Shown: positions 51,158-61,477 of the stretch, one piece after another
Layout: each line of letters opens with the position of its first letter
How positions within the stretch are numbered: the stretch's first letter is position 1
Assembly (NCBI RefSeq): GCF_900176135.1
Contig: NZ_FWWW01000052.1
Span: forward strand, 1 to 64,000
Direction of reading: 5' to 3'
From: Hymenobacter roseosalivarius DSM 11622
Lineage (GTDB): Bacteria; Bacteroidota; Bacteroidia; Cytophagales; Hymenobacteraceae
DNA: 64,000 nucleotides
Notes under the pieces: model-generated
Databases searched by the model: none
Seen by the model: the letters and a program-made list of their open reading frames with translations, nothing else
What the model was told of the DNA's origin: nothing
Made by a program: the position numbers and the translations under genes

Positions 51158-53191
51158 TTACTTGCGCTTTACCACAATGGCCTCGGCATGCTTAGCCACC
51201 ACGCGGCTGTACAGCACGCGGAGAGCAACATACTCTTGGGCTGAATATTCGGCTTTGCGCAGCTGAAGGCGGCTGATGATGTGCAACGTATTTTGCTGGG
51301 GCGTAATATTGAACTGAAAACGCCCCCCGTCATTGGGCAGGCTCAGCAGTACGTTGGCGGGTAATTCCTGCACTTCGTAGCCGGCTGGTAAGGTCAATAC
51401 AATGGTCTGGCTATGCTCGTGGGGCATTCCAAAATCGACGGGAAACTGCCGGTCTTCCAGGCGAAACGGATTTTGGTCTTCTCCCAAATGGCGCAAGGGC
51501 TGCACGTACAGTGTGGCGGCGGGCGTTTCGCCACCCGGTATTTTTACGCCAACTTCTACGCTAAACGGTTGCTGCGAGGCTGCTACGTTCTTAAATACCG
51601 GACCTGTTAGCGTCCACTCGGGCCAGCGCTGCTGCAAATTCTTAACAAACTGTTGCTCTGTGCTACCAGCCAGCTGCTCGCGGGCTTCCAGGCCGGCATA
51701 GCCCGTGTGCTCCAGCTTAATTTTGCCCCCCAGCGCCCCCAACTCATCCAGCGCCAGCTGAGCCGTGGTATAACGCAGGTAGCGTTGCTTGGGCACCAAG
51801 GGCACCCAGCGCCCGCCCGTCTTATCCACCAGTCGGCCCTGCCCGTTAAGGCAGCGCTCGGGTAGGAGGCCAACGGTAATCAGCGGCTCGGTGGCATCTA
51901 CCAGCACTTCCCCATTATCGGGCATGGTGACGAGGGCCGCCACATAGTTGAACTGACTGAGTACGGGCAGATCGGTCTGAATGCGGCCGTGGTTGCGGGT
52001 GCTGAGCAGCAGCGGGTCCGCCGTCAGACCGGCCGCGCGCAGCGTATTAATAAGCAGCAGATTCAGCTCGGCGGCATTGCCATTGCCTTGCTCGCAGATG
52101 CGCCGCAGCGTTGCCGTGGTGTACAAGCGACTTTGCCCGTTGTAGCGCACCGTGCGCTGCACCATCGCCAACGCCGCGTTCAGGCGCTCAGTGGGGTTGG
52201 GATATTGCGTGACCAGCGCCGTAGCAGGGCTTGTGAGCGGCGTAGTCTTGCTCAGGGTTAAGCCGAATTGCTCATCCTTTAGTAACTCGACGGCAATTTT
52301 CTCTCAGGTGCTGGTTATCTGCTGGTATGCCTGCTCGGGGTACTGAATACCATCCAGCTCAAAATCCAGGCTGCTGATGTAGTCACGGGCGGTGGTCATA
52401 TAGGGCTCATCGCGAAAAGCCCCCACGTCCTTCATTACCCACCGCGAGCTGAGCGCCTGGGCGCTGATTCGCATGGTGTTGGTGCCGCTGTTGGTCAGGT
52501 TGCTGCCGTAGGAGTCCTTCTTGGTCATACGGATGCTGGTACCGTACGCTACGGCCTGACTTTCCTTTACCGCGAAAGGCAGATAGCTGCGGACGGTGGC
52601 TTTATAGGTGAAAAACTGCGGAACCACCGTGCGGTACTCACTCCAACGCACCGGAATAGTGTGCTGAAACTGCCAGTCCTGCAGGTTAAACAGAAAGTCT
52701 GATTTAATCGTGTAGGTATATTCAATAATGGAGCCCTCGCGTACATTGGGCAAAGTGAAAGCGCAGCGCAGATGATTCGCGTCAATCTTCTCTTCGAATA
52801 CAGCCTCTTTATTTAGTTTTTCCTTTACCACCTGGCCATTCACCAAGTTGTAGGTGAAGCCTTTGAGGTTGTTGATTTCCTCCTTGCGGTCGTCTTTGTG
52901 GTAGAGCGGCACCTGCACCGTAGCCCAGCCGTAGCCAGCTTTGCGATGAATGCGCAAGCGCGTAGTGCGCTCAAATACCAGTTCAAACCCTTCGTCGCCA
53001 CCCTTGATCTTCGACTGGCCAAAGTCGCAGAGAATTTCGGCGGCGGCAGTCGTATCGGCTTTGGGCTGGGGGGCAAAATCGGCGGCCTTAACCTCGCCGA
53101 ATTGAATAGGAACCTGCTGGGCTTGGCAAAAATGCCCCCCAACCATAAATAACGCGGCCAAGGCTAAGGAGCGGCCTACAGACGAAGGCAT
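51158..53191 (-). pseudogene. third DUF3857/DUF3858 paralogue, interrupted by TGA
   Basis: This is a close paralogue of the protein at 48910-50979, with the same layout: signal sequence, DUF3857 domain with EILCDFGQSKIKGGDEGFEL and GSIIEYTYTIKSDFLFNLQD, then a transglutaminase-like region lacking the Cys (GNGNAAELNLLLINTLRA) and the His (SQFNYVAALVTMP). The frame runs from 53191 but meets TGA at 52304-52306, where the paralogue has Trp (QITST-stop-EKIAVELL against VAGSWQKIDEELL). The frame then continues unbroken to 51158. A single TGG-to-TGA change explains the break. Full length would be about 677 residues. It is either a fresh nonsense allele or a sequence error. Confidence 0.88.
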
Positions 53192-53354
53192 AAGGAACCA
53201 ATAAAGGAGATAAGAATGGCCTAAACTCCTTCATGCATAGCTCCTTAAAAAAGCCAAAATCACCGTGGAGGAAAGAGGCCGGTAATCCGGCAACCAAAAG
53301 TGCAAGATTGGCGCGTCTATTCCAAGTTTTCTGCTATATAGATTTGTATCTGCG

Positions 53355-54535
53355 TTAAGCGGTAGCGCGCACGCGCTCTTCTGCCCGCACGCCCCATAGC
53401 AGATAAGCCAGCGCAGCCAACGTTGCAATGGCTCCCAGCGCGTGTACGTATGGCAAATGACTGGCAACATTGCCGTACAGCCAGCCCGAAAGCAGCGCGC
53501 CCAGTCCAATGCCGGCCTCCAACGCGATGTACATAGTCGCCACTGCCGCTGCTCGTGGCTCAGGTCAATGGTCCAGGCGTAGAGGGTGGGGGAGTTGAGA
53601 CCCGCCGCCAATCCGAATATCACGGCGGCGGTCAAAAATATCGATACTGAATTGGCCACAATCAGCAGGATCATGGACAGGGCTAGCAAGGCAGCCGAAG
53701 CCCGCAGAATTGGTACGCGGCCGTAGGTATCGGAGGCGCGGCCAGCTACTAGGCGCACCAGCAACGACGCGGTGGTGAAGAAAGTGAAGAACAGCCCTTT
53801 GTTGGCGATGCCCAGCAGTTGGCTTTGGTCGGGAATAACGGTGAGCACAATACCGAAAGGAAACAGGCACAGCAGCGTAACAATGGCGGGTGCCCGCACC
53901 TGGGGTTCCAGCACCTCGCTCCACTCCAGGCGCAATAGCCGCCAGCTGAACCGCTCGCGCTGGGCCTGGGGCAAGGTTTCGGTCATGGTGCCCTGTACCG
54001 CCAACGACAGCAGCGCCGCCCCCGACGAGCAGTAAAACATGGTTCCGAGCGAAAACTGGTTGGTAATCAGGCTGCCCACCACCGGCCCGGCCGCCATACC
54101 CAAGCTGCCCGCCACGCCCAGCAGGCCCATGGCCTCGCCCCGCCGCTGGAGCGGAATGATATCGGCGATAAACGCGGCCGTGCCCGTGGGCTTGAAGCCC
54201 GTGCTGAACCCATGGAGCAGACGCAGCAGCAGAAAACCCGCCACCGTCGTGACCCAGGGATAGAAGAACCCGCACAGAAAGCATACCAGCGAGCCAAACA
54301 CCATCACCGGAATACGCCCCACGGTATCGGCCAACTTGCCGCTAAAAGGCCGCGAAATGCCCGCTGTGAGCGTAAAAAGCGCGATAATAAACCCTTTGTA
54401 GTCAGCCCCGCCCAGCCGCGTGAGGTAGTCGGGTAGCTCCGGCAGAAGCATGTTGAAGCTGATGAAAAACAGAAATGAACTCAGGCACATCAGCCAAAAG
54501 CCAGCCGAGTAAATACTGTTCCGAAAGAAGCGCAT
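53355..54535 (-). pseudogene. MFS transporter, frameshifted near the C-terminus
   Basis: This major-facilitator exporter starts MRFFRNSIYSAGFWLMCLSS and has about ten of its helices in one frame. It includes the loop-2/3 motif FSGKLADTVGRIPVMVFGSL and the later RLVAGRASDTYGRVPILR. After AWTIDLSHEQR near 53560 the frame changes. The conserved continuation VATMYIALEAGIGLGALLSG is found one base out of register, with ATG at 53543 and a stop at 53355. Restoring one G in the CGGCAGTGG stretch gives HEQRAVATMYIALEAG, which is what the family shows. The intact protein would be about 393 residues. The unshifted frame runs to 53231 with unrelated sequence. Substrate unknown. Confidence 0.85.
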
Positions 54536-54668
54536 CGACGCAAAGGTACACCTGCTAACGCCAGTTGGTTAAAGTTTTTGCCCCCCACGGCCAAGCAGCA
54601 GCGGAAGCAGGAAGGCGAAGCTGTACAACCCTAGTGGCGCCCATTCTGACTGCATCAGCATCTGTATT

Positions 54669-55112
54669 TTACGGTAGAATCGTTACCCCATATTTCGCGC
54701 AGATTACCGTCACAACTGCAACATCCGGCGGACCGGACGGTAGCTGATTCATTTCCTCAAACATGCGCTCTATACCAGCCGGAAAGATGGATAAATGAAC
54801 TTTGGCTTTCGTATCGCCTACTATAGTGAAGCGGTGCGCCACGCCGCGCGGCACGTACGTTAGCTCACCTGCCTTCAAGGTTTGTACCGTGTCTTCTATC
54901 TGAAACTCCACCGTGCCTTCCAGTACATGAAATACCTCGCCTTCATTAGCGTGCACATGCTTCGGAACGCCTATACCGGGGTCGTTCCACTGTTCAATAA
55001 GTGTGAACTGATTGTTGGTATCCTTTCCACTGAGTTTAATGCACTGATGGTCACCTAGCACAGTTAGGCGGACACCATCTTCTGCTTTCAGAATTTTAGC
55101 TGTTGCATTCAT
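54669..55112 (-). CDS. cupin-domain protein
   Basis: This 147-residue protein is a single-domain cupin with the two conserved motifs: GVPKHVHANEGEVFHVLEGT, giving the His-x-His and Glu metal ligands, and GELTYVPRGVAHRFTIVGD, giving the last His. Such small cupins bind a metal and act as sugar or amino-acid-modifying enzymes, quercetinase-like oxygenases or sensors, so function cannot be assigned. It stands alone between the MFS pseudogene and the divergent ABC transporter gene. Confidence 0.82.
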   Translation of the reverse strand: MNATAKILKAEDGVRLTVLGDHQCIKLSGKDTNNQFTLIEQWNDPGIGVPKHVHANEGEVFHVLEGTVEFQIEDTVQTLKAGELTYVPRGVAHRFTIVGDTKAKVHLSIFPAGIERMFEEMNQLPSGPPDVAVVTVICAKYGVTILP

Positions 55113-55362
55113 ATTCGTCCAGTAGTTATCGTGTTAAGGAAGATATTAAGATTATCAGATATATGCCATGTGCCTGGCTAACCTTTTCCAAGATCAGTCG
55201 GCTTTTTTCCAGCGTTTTTTGTTGTCTGAGAATTCACCGCTTCCGGGACCGTGAGGTTCTCTATAAGGTTAAGTCTGACCGTATTGTGTACCGGGCTTGC
55301 TGGTACTATGCCAAAACGACCGCTTCCACAATCCGGCGCGAAGTGTGCCCAGCCCACGGCCT

Positions 55363-57243
55363 ATGCCTTGGTTCTCTGATCTTTTCGATAAAATATCCGC
55401 CAAACGACCCCGCCCCGATGGTAAGCCAGCCCTTACGGTGCGGGAGCGGTTTTCGGCGTTAAAAAACATTCCGGCTTTCCTGAAGCTCATCTGGGAAACC
55501 AGCCCCAGCCTCACGCTCGGCAATATTGGTCTGCGCCTTCTGCGGGCCGCTTTGCCAGTGGCCATGCTGTATGTAGCGCAGCTTATTATTGACTCGGTGG
55601 TAAATTTGGCCCGGGCGGGGGGCAATTCTGATGGTTCGCTGGGGCCGCTGCTGAGCTTGGTGGCGTTGGAGTTTGGGTTGGCCATTTTGTCGGATACACT
55701 AGGGCGCGGGGTGGCCTTGCTGGATAGTCTGCTGGGCGATTTATTTGCTAACCGCTCCTCGGTGCGCCTCATGGAGCACGCCGCCGAGCTGGACCTTGAT
55801 CAGTTCGAAGACAGCGCGTTTTACGATAAGCTCGAACGCGCCCGCCGCCAGACGCTTTCGCGCACGGTGCTGATGGCCCAAGTGCTCAGCCAGGCCCAGG
55901 ACGCCATCACGATGGCGTTTCTGGCCGTCGGGCTGGTGGCCTTCAATCCGTGGTTGCTGCTGCTGCTCCTGGTGGCCGTTATTCCAGCTTTTCTGGGCGA
56001 GTCGCACTTCAATGAGCGCAGCTACTCGCTGGTGCATGGCTGGACCCCGGAGCGCCGCGAGCTGGACTACCTGCGCCAAACCGGCGCTAGCGACGAAACT
56101 GCCAAAGAAGTTAAGATTTTTGGCTTGTCGGGCTTTCTGATTGATCGGTTTAAGTTGCTGTCGGATCAGTTTTATCAGCAGAACAAAGCGCTGGTGCTGC
56201 GCCGGGCGGGCTGGGGGGCTTTTTTTGCGGCGGTGGGCGCGGCTGGCTATTATGCGGCCTATGTATATATTATTATGCGGGCCGTTGGCGGACAAATTTC
56301 GATTGGTCAGCTCACGTTTCTGGCGGGTTCGTTTGCCCGTATGCGCAGCTTGCTGGAAGGTATTCTAAGCCGGTTCAGCAGCGTGGCCGAAGGAGCGCTT
56401 TATCTGCAGGACTTCTTCGATTTCTTCCGCATTCAGCCGCGCATTATTCGCGATGAGGCGCACGTCGTGCGGCCATTCCCGCGGCCGATTCAGGTGGGTT
56501 TTCAGTTTGAAAATGTTGGCTTCAAATACCGCAATGCTGGCAAGTGGGCCATTCGTAACTTGAGCTTTACGCTGCAAGCTGGCGAAAAGCTGGCCTTGGT
56601 GGGCGAAAACGGCGCTGGTAAAACGACGCTGGTGAAGCTGCTGGCTCGCCTCTACGATCCCACGGAAGGCCGCATTCTGCTCGACGGGCACGACCTGCGC
56701 GAATACGACCCGGCCGAGCTGCGCCAGGAAATCGGCGTCATCTTCCAGGATTTCGTGCGCTTCCAATTGTCGGCGGGCCAGAATCTGGCTGTGGGCCGCA
56801 TCGAGGAGAAAGAAAACCAGGACCGGATTCAGGCCGCCGCGGCTCAAAGCCTGGCCGATACGGTGGTGCGAAAGCTGCCCGCTGGCTACGACCAGATGAT
56901 CGGCCGCCGCTTTGCCGGGGGCGTGGACCTAAGCGGGGGCGAGTGGCAGAAAATCGCGCTGGGCCGCGCCTACATGCGCGACGCCCAGCTCCTTATTCTG
57001 GATGAGCCCACCGCTGCCCTCGATGCCCGCGCCGAACACGAGGTTTTCCAGCGTTTCGCCGACCTGACGAAAGGCAAAACCGCTGTGCTTATCTCGCACC
57101 GCTTCAGCACCGTGCGCATGGCCGACCGCATCCTGGTTATTGAGAACGGGGAATTCGTCGAAATTGGCTCGCACCCGGAGCTGCTTGCCCGTGGGGGACG
57201 CTATGCTGAGCTGTTTGCCTTGCAGGCCGCCGGGTATAGATAA
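55363..57243 (+). CDS. ABC exporter (fused membrane and ATPase domains)
   Basis: This 626-residue half-transporter, read from the ATG at 55363 (MPWFSDLFDKISAKRPRP), has an N-terminal six-helix membrane domain (about residues 45-360) and a C-terminal nucleotide-binding domain. The ATPase has Walker A in LVGENGAGKTTLVKLLARLY, a Q-loop in IGVIFQDFVRF, the signature DLSGGEWQKIALGRAYM, Walker B in LLILDEPTAALDARAE and the H-loop LISHRFSTVRMAD. It would act as a homodimeric exporter of lipids, peptides or drugs. An in-frame start 22 codons upstream is less likely. No operon partner is adjacent, so the substrate is unknown. Confidence 0.9.
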   Translation: MPWFSDLFDKISAKRPRPDGKPALTVRERFSALKNIPAFLKLIWETSPSLTLGNIGLRLLRAALPVAMLYVAQLIIDSVVNLARAGGNSDGSLGPLLSLVALEFGLAILSDTLGRGVALLDSLLGDLFANRSSVRLMEHAAELDLDQFEDSAFYDKLERARRQTLSRTVLMAQVLSQAQDAITMAFLAVGLVAFNPWLLLLLLVAVIPAFLGESHFNERSYSLVHGWTPERRELDYLRQTGASDETAKEVKIFGLSGFLIDRFKLLSDQFYQQNKALVLRRAGWGAFFAAVGAAGYYAAYVYIIMRAVGGQISIGQLTFLAGSFARMRSLLEGILSRFSSVAEGALYLQDFFDFFRIQPRIIRDEAHVVRPFPRPIQVGFQFENVGFKYRNAGKWAIRNLSFTLQAGEKLALVGENGAGKTTLVKLLARLYDPTEGRILLDGHDLREYDPAELRQEIGVIFQDFVRFQLSAGQNLAVGRIEEKENQDRIQAAAAQSLADTVVRKLPAGYDQMIGRRFAGGVDLSGGEWQKIALGRAYMRDAQLLILDEPTAALDARAEHEVFQRFADLTKGKTAVLISHRFSTVRMADRILVIENGEFVEIGSHPELLARGGRYAELFALQAAGYR

Positions 57244-57394
57244 GCAGAGAGTTTAGGCCGGCGCACTAAGAAGCCCTAACCAGCCGCATCAGTGGCATTA
57301 ACCAACTTTTTTGCCCCTTTTCAACTGATTATCAAACCGTAAACAAAATCCATTTCGTATCTTGGGTAGAGCAATCAACCAATAGCCAAGACCC

Positions 57395-57985
57395 ATGAAA
57401 CTAACGTTTACGCTACTTGTGAGCTTGGTGGCGCTGGCCATGACGGGCTGCTTTGCCTCACGCGAGGCCCGAGTAGAATCGGATTATAGCTATACGGGCA
57501 ATTTTCGCCGCTATCGGACCTATGATTTCATTACCGGCCAAGGCTTAGCCGCCGATACCAGTCGCTTGGGTGAGGTGCTGCGCGAAGCCATCCGGACTCG
57601 CATGCGGGTGCAGGGGTATCGGCCTGCTCGTAGCCGCGCCGACTTGCTGGTAAACTTTCGCGTGTTTGAAGGGGATATGCGTTTTCGTGGCTACGCTCAG
57701 GAAGACCTCACGCGCTGGGTGACTACCGGCGTCGTAGAGGATGACGAGACTCCTAAAGACGAGCGGCAGGGCTACAAGCCAGTGAAACTGCTGCTCACCG
57801 AAGGTACTTTATTGGTTACGCTTATCGATAATAAAACTAATCGTGCCGTTTGGAATGGCTACGCCTCGGGCGTAACGGTGCCCCCAGGAGTACAGGGCGA
57901 AGTAGTGTTAAAGCGCTCCGTGCGGTCTATCTTCGACCGTTACCAGATCTTTACGGAAGGCTATCTGGAAAATAACGGGCAATAG
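57395..57985 (+). CDS. DUF4136-type lipoprotein
   Basis: This 196-residue protein begins with a lipoprotein signal (MKLTFTLLVSLVALAMTGC, lipidated Cys at 19) and continues as a DUF4136 domain: the FRRYRTYDFITGQGLAADTS opening, IRTRMRVQGYRPARSRADLL, NFRVFE, and LLVTLIDNKTNRAVWNGYAS near the C-terminus. DUF4136 proteins are periplasmic or outer-membrane lipoproteins with no established role. It appears monocistronic, and its stop lies 7 bp from the convergent DUF983 gene. Confidence 0.85.
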   Translation: MKLTFTLLVSLVALAMTGCFASREARVESDYSYTGNFRRYRTYDFITGQGLAADTSRLGEVLREAIRTRMRVQGYRPARSRADLLVNFRVFEGDMRFRGYAQEDLTRWVTTGVVEDDETPKDERQGYKPVKLLLTEGTLLVTLIDNKTNRAVWNGYASGVTVPPGVQGEVVLKRSVRSIFDRYQIFTEGYLENNGQ

Positions 57986-57991
57986 CTGCCT

Positions 57992-58399
57992 TTATACTTT
58001 CCGCTGCTCCGTGGTTTCGGCCCAGCGTGGATTGTAGCGGATAAAGCCAAATAAATACAGCATTAGTGCCCGCGAATAGCGAAAGACCAGCGGCATGGTC
58101 AGTACCGTAGCGATGGCTACGGTCAGCACATATACCCACGCTGGCGGGTCGCCGGCCAGGTAGTACAGGCCCACGCCGCTGAGCGCAAAAATTGCGACCG
58201 AGAAGCCGTAGCTCATAAACATTGCCCCCCAGTAAAAGCCCGGCTCCGGCTCGTAGCCCTGCCCGCAAACCGGACACGAGTCCGGCATCTGGGAGAACTT
58301 GGTAATGCGATGGGTCGGGTACGAAAACAATGGGCCCTGATGGCAGCGCGGACAGCGCAAAGCCAGCATTGCGAAGAAGGAAGAGCGAACCGGTTTCAT
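57992..58399 (-). CDS. DUF983 membrane protein
   Basis: This 135-residue protein, from the ATG at 58399 (MKPVRSSFFAMLALRCPRC), has two CxxC pairs (LRCPRCHQGPLF and DSCPVCGQGYEP), likely a metal-binding site. Two C-terminal helices follow (FMSYGFSVAIFALSGVGLYY and VYVLTVAIATVLTMPLVF). This is the DUF983 layout, seen next to cytochrome oxidase genes in many bacteria but not here. The function is unknown. A start 13 codons upstream is possible. Confidence 0.83.
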   Translation of the reverse strand: MKPVRSSFFAMLALRCPRCHQGPLFSYPTHRITKFSQMPDSCPVCGQGYEPEPGFYWGAMFMSYGFSVAIFALSGVGLYYLAGDPPAWVYVLTVAIATVLTMPLVFRYSRALMLYLFGFIRYNPRWAETTEQRKV

Positions 58400-58537
58400 T
58401 GGATAAGCTAATATTTGCCCTCCATGCCTGATCGGCAAAGTCTGGGTATGACCAGCCGTAAGCGTAAAGTGCTGATCTTACTTTATGCTTACGAGACAAA
58501 AAAGCCGGGGTTGGAGCTAGCCCGTCCCGCTGCTGAG

Positions 58538-59452
58538 TTAACGACGGCTACTGGGTATGCGAAATTGCAGGCCGATAGAAGGCACGATAGTCACTCCTTT
58601 CAGCGTAGTTGAGCGGTTATTCAGCAACTGATATGTGCCGTAGTTTTGGTAGAACACCGACACGGCCGGAATAACGTAGGCGTAGCGGTAGCCGATTTTG
58701 GCATTGATAAAACCGCCGAAAGCGCCATAATCCTGCTTCTGACTTAAGCCTGCCAACAGGTTGTTGGTACCAATCTGATATACTTTATTGGAGTCGAAGC
58801 CATAGCGTACGAACGTGTGCGTATACACCACACCGAACGATAACGCGCCAATTTCCTCTTCCGGCCCAAACGATTTGCTGAACACCAGCGGCACGATTAG
58901 GTCGTTGCGGTTGGCCCGAAAGCTTAGCACATCCGCGATATTGTCGAGGAAAGGAATGTTGGGAAGCTTCGCGCGCTGGGTGGCAAACTGCAATCCGATG
59001 CTGCCGTACATGGCACCCGCTTGGCCACCAGGGCTTTCCGGCGTGCCTGTTGGACCCAAAAATTGGTACATAGCATCAAAAACGTGTGAGCCGAAAGCGT
59101 ACTTGTAGCCTGCATCCACGCGGTCGGTGATGCCGTAGCGCACGTACAGGTCGGCGGTGGGCTGTACGGGGTCGAGCACATAGGCCAGGGCCGCAGACTG
59201 TAATCGGTCGACGGCAGCGCTATACTGCACCGTGTCTTTGCGGGCGGCAGCCGAAGCGGCATCCTTCAGCGTAGAGCCAGCCTGGTCGAGGGTTGAGGTA
59301 GCTACGTTGAAGGCCGTATTGCCGCCCACCCGAAACTCGCCGCGGGGCGTAACCTTGCCCGAGCTGGTGAAGGTGCGCGGCGCGGTGCAAGCCGTAGCCA
59401 GCAGCGCTAACAGGGTTAAATAGCGAAGAATGGAAAAGCGGTGCATAGCCAT
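58538..59452 (-). CDS. outer-membrane lipoprotein or barrel protein, function unknown
   Basis: This 304-residue protein starts MAMHRFSILRYLTLLALLAT followed by AC, a lipoprotein signal with Cys at 22. It then shows barrel-like strands typical of small Bacteroidota porins: ADLYVRYGITDRVDAGYKYA, SFGVVYTHTFVRYGFDSNKV and FINAKIGYRYAYVIPAVSVF, ending IVPSIGLQFRIPSS. A helical insert (STLDQAGSTLKDAASAAARK) lies near the N-terminus. I recognise no named family. It is convergent in orientation with the DUF4136 gene and divergent from the next membrane protein gene. Confidence 0.65.
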   Translation of the reverse strand: MAMHRFSILRYLTLLALLATACTAPRTFTSSGKVTPRGEFRVGGNTAFNVATSTLDQAGSTLKDAASAAARKDTVQYSAAVDRLQSAALAYVLDPVQPTADLYVRYGITDRVDAGYKYAFGSHVFDAMYQFLGPTGTPESPGGQAGAMYGSIGLQFATQRAKLPNIPFLDNIADVLSFRANRNDLIVPLVFSKSFGPEEEIGALSFGVVYTHTFVRYGFDSNKVYQIGTNNLLAGLSQKQDYGAFGGFINAKIGYRYAYVIPAVSVFYQNYGTYQLLNNRSTTLKGVTIVPSIGLQFRIPSSRR

Positions 59453-59616
59453 AGGGGAGAGGAATAAAGCGGAGCGAAGGTGGTGAAAAAGCTCCCAGCG
59501 CCAAAATCAGGCCGGAAGCCTAACCAATCGAACCATAGTACCATAAGGCTCCTGTCTCCCCCAGATTCAGAGGATCTTGCTGGTTTATCATCGCATCCTG
59601 GCATATTTGCCCCCCA

Positions 59617-61353
59617 ATGCTGACTTTATTGCTTTCCTGGGTAATAACAGCCATCGTCACGACGACGGTGGGCCGGGCTGCGTGGGCTTGGCTGCGGAGC
59701 AGGGGCCTGCCCGGCACCGAGAACCCCTTGCCATTGGAATGGCTTAGTCTGTTGGGCCTATGTGTGCTGGCACCCATCGTGGGGGGCATTTCGCTGAGTT
59801 GGGCCATCAGTCCAAATATTCAGTTGATAGTAATAGTCAGTGTATTAGCTCTGATGCTGGCGCAACGAAAAGAAATAGCTACTGATTTCCGCCAAAGCTG
59901 CCGGGCGTTTTTACAGCCACCTAATCGATACTTATTCCTTACTGGCCTAGTGATTCTGGGCGTACTCGGCATTCGACTGCTCCACCAAAGTACTTTGGTG
60001 CCCGCCAATTTTGACTCAGGGCTGTATCATTTTCAGACGTTAAAATGGCTGAATGAATACCCAACGGTGCCGGGGCTGGGCAATCTGCATGGGCGGCTGG
60101 CCTTCAATTCTAGCTGGTTTCCGCTCCTTTCCTTATTTCGCTACGATAGTCCGCTGGGGCCGGTGTATGGGCTGGGGGGCTTTTTGTATGGGTTACTGCT
60201 GGTCGCATTGGTGCGGGCAACGACAGGGGCAAGGTGTGGTTCGCGGGAGGCCTGGGCACTGCCGCTGCTGTTCTTTCTGCTGCTCTGGAGCTTTCAGATC
60301 TGGCTGTCGTCGCCGGCCCCCGACTGCGTGCTGCCGGTGCTCTTGATTTTTGCCTTTCTGCGCTATGCCCGCAAGTGGGAGCTAGGCCACGGCCACCGCT
60401 TCGATACCGATACCGTGGTGGTCGGGCTGGTTATTTTGCTCGCTGTTACCATAAAGCTCTCGGCGCTGCCCGCCTTGCTACTGCCTCTGCACAGCCTGTG
60501 GGCCAGCCGCCGTGCTATGGTCAGTCGCCACTGGAGTGTAGTGGTGGGGCTCGTATTCTGTATGCTTACGCCCTGGCTGGTGCGCGGTATCCTGTTGTCC
60601 GGCTACCTGCTTTATCCCGTCGCCGCCCTCGACTGGATCAGTGTAGACTGGAAAATTCCGCTGGCCTCCGTTCAAAAGGAGCAGTACATGATTATGAACA
60701 TAGGCCAATGGACAACGCACTACACCTGCCTGCCGCCTTACCAAACGGTAGTCGAATGGGTGCCTCACTGGTGGCTTACCCAAAGCAGCTTCATGCGGGG
60801 CGTTATGCTGCTGGCCGCTGGCTCGGTGGTGCCGGCGGTGGTGCGCTGGCGCAAATTGCCTTCCCACGAGTTGGGTAGTGCGGCTGGCTGGCTAACGGCG
60901 TGGCTGGGGTGCTTTTTTTGGTTCTGGGCCGCGCCTGACTACCGTTTTGGGGTAGGTTTTCTGCTGGTGGCTGGCTTGTGGCCCTGGCTGGGGCTTGCTC
61001 CAACGCAGCCGCGTAGCAGGACCGTCGCGTGGTTGCCGGTATTGCTCACATTGGCCTGGGGCCTTCATGCCCTGTGTGATCCACTGTACCAGTTGCGCAC
61101 GCAGCCGCAGTCGTTCGCACGCCGCCTGCTGTGGCCCGCCCCGGCCCCCGCTGTGCCCACGCTTCTCCTGAAACCGAGCAAGGGCCTGGTGGTGCGCGTT
61201 CCGCAGGTCGGTATTCAGTGCTGGAATGCCCCTTTGCCCTGCGCTACCTGCCCGGAAATTGAGTTAGAAATGCGCGGTGCCACGTTGGCCCAGGGCTTTC
61301 GGCCGCCGCCGACCCCAACTGGTCGTATGTGCTGCTTAGAAGCACCGGATTAG
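59617..61353 (+). CDS. LIC_10190-like multi-spanning membrane protein
   Basis: This 578-residue protein has about 12 predicted helices, a large periplasmic loop after about residue 120 with VPANFDSGLYHFQTLKWLNE and LAFNSSWFPLLSLFRYD, and a hydrophilic C-terminal tail with paired Cys (QCWNAPLPCATCPEIELEMR). The loop motif NFDSGLYHFQTLKW resembles the LIC_10190 family of GT-C-like membrane proteins. A role as a polyprenyl-linked glycosyltransferase is possible from that resemblance but unproven. A GCCCCCC motif abuts its start codon. Confidence 0.65.
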   Translation: MLTLLLSWVITAIVTTTVGRAAWAWLRSRGLPGTENPLPLEWLSLLGLCVLAPIVGGISLSWAISPNIQLIVIVSVLALMLAQRKEIATDFRQSCRAFLQPPNRYLFLTGLVILGVLGIRLLHQSTLVPANFDSGLYHFQTLKWLNEYPTVPGLGNLHGRLAFNSSWFPLLSLFRYDSPLGPVYGLGGFLYGLLLVALVRATTGARCGSREAWALPLLFFLLLWSFQIWLSSPAPDCVLPVLLIFAFLRYARKWELGHGHRFDTDTVVVGLVILLAVTIKLSALPALLLPLHSLWASRRAMVSRHWSVVVGLVFCMLTPWLVRGILLSGYLLYPVAALDWISVDWKIPLASVQKEQYMIMNIGQWTTHYTCLPPYQTVVEWVPHWWLTQSSFMRGVMLLAAGSVVPAVVRWRKLPSHELGSAAGWLTAWLGCFFWFWAAPDYRFGVGFLLVAGLWPWLGLAPTQPRSRTVAWLPVLLTLAWGLHALCDPLYQLRTQPQSFARRLLWPAPAPAVPTLLLKPSKGLVVRVPQVGIQCWNAPLPCATCPEIELEMRGATLAQGFRPPPTPTGRMCCLEAPD

Positions 61354-61477
61354 GCGTGCCCAAAGCCTGACAGTTAGAAGTAAACCGCCGCCAGCGAACC
61401 TTGCACCTGCCAGCTGCCTGTTCCTAGCCATGAGCCTGATGATTCTGTTGCCAAAGCGCATAGCAAGCGAAAGGCGT

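Noticed and set aside
7042..52306. Possible recoding of UGA (selenocysteine or Trp) in the GH2 and DUF3857 genes
   Set aside because: UGA serves as the normal stop of other genes here (GH2 itself at 8854-8856, the DUF2975 gene, the PorV/PorQ-like gene). There is no obvious SECIS hairpin just after either site, and only a Trp-to-stop change is needed.
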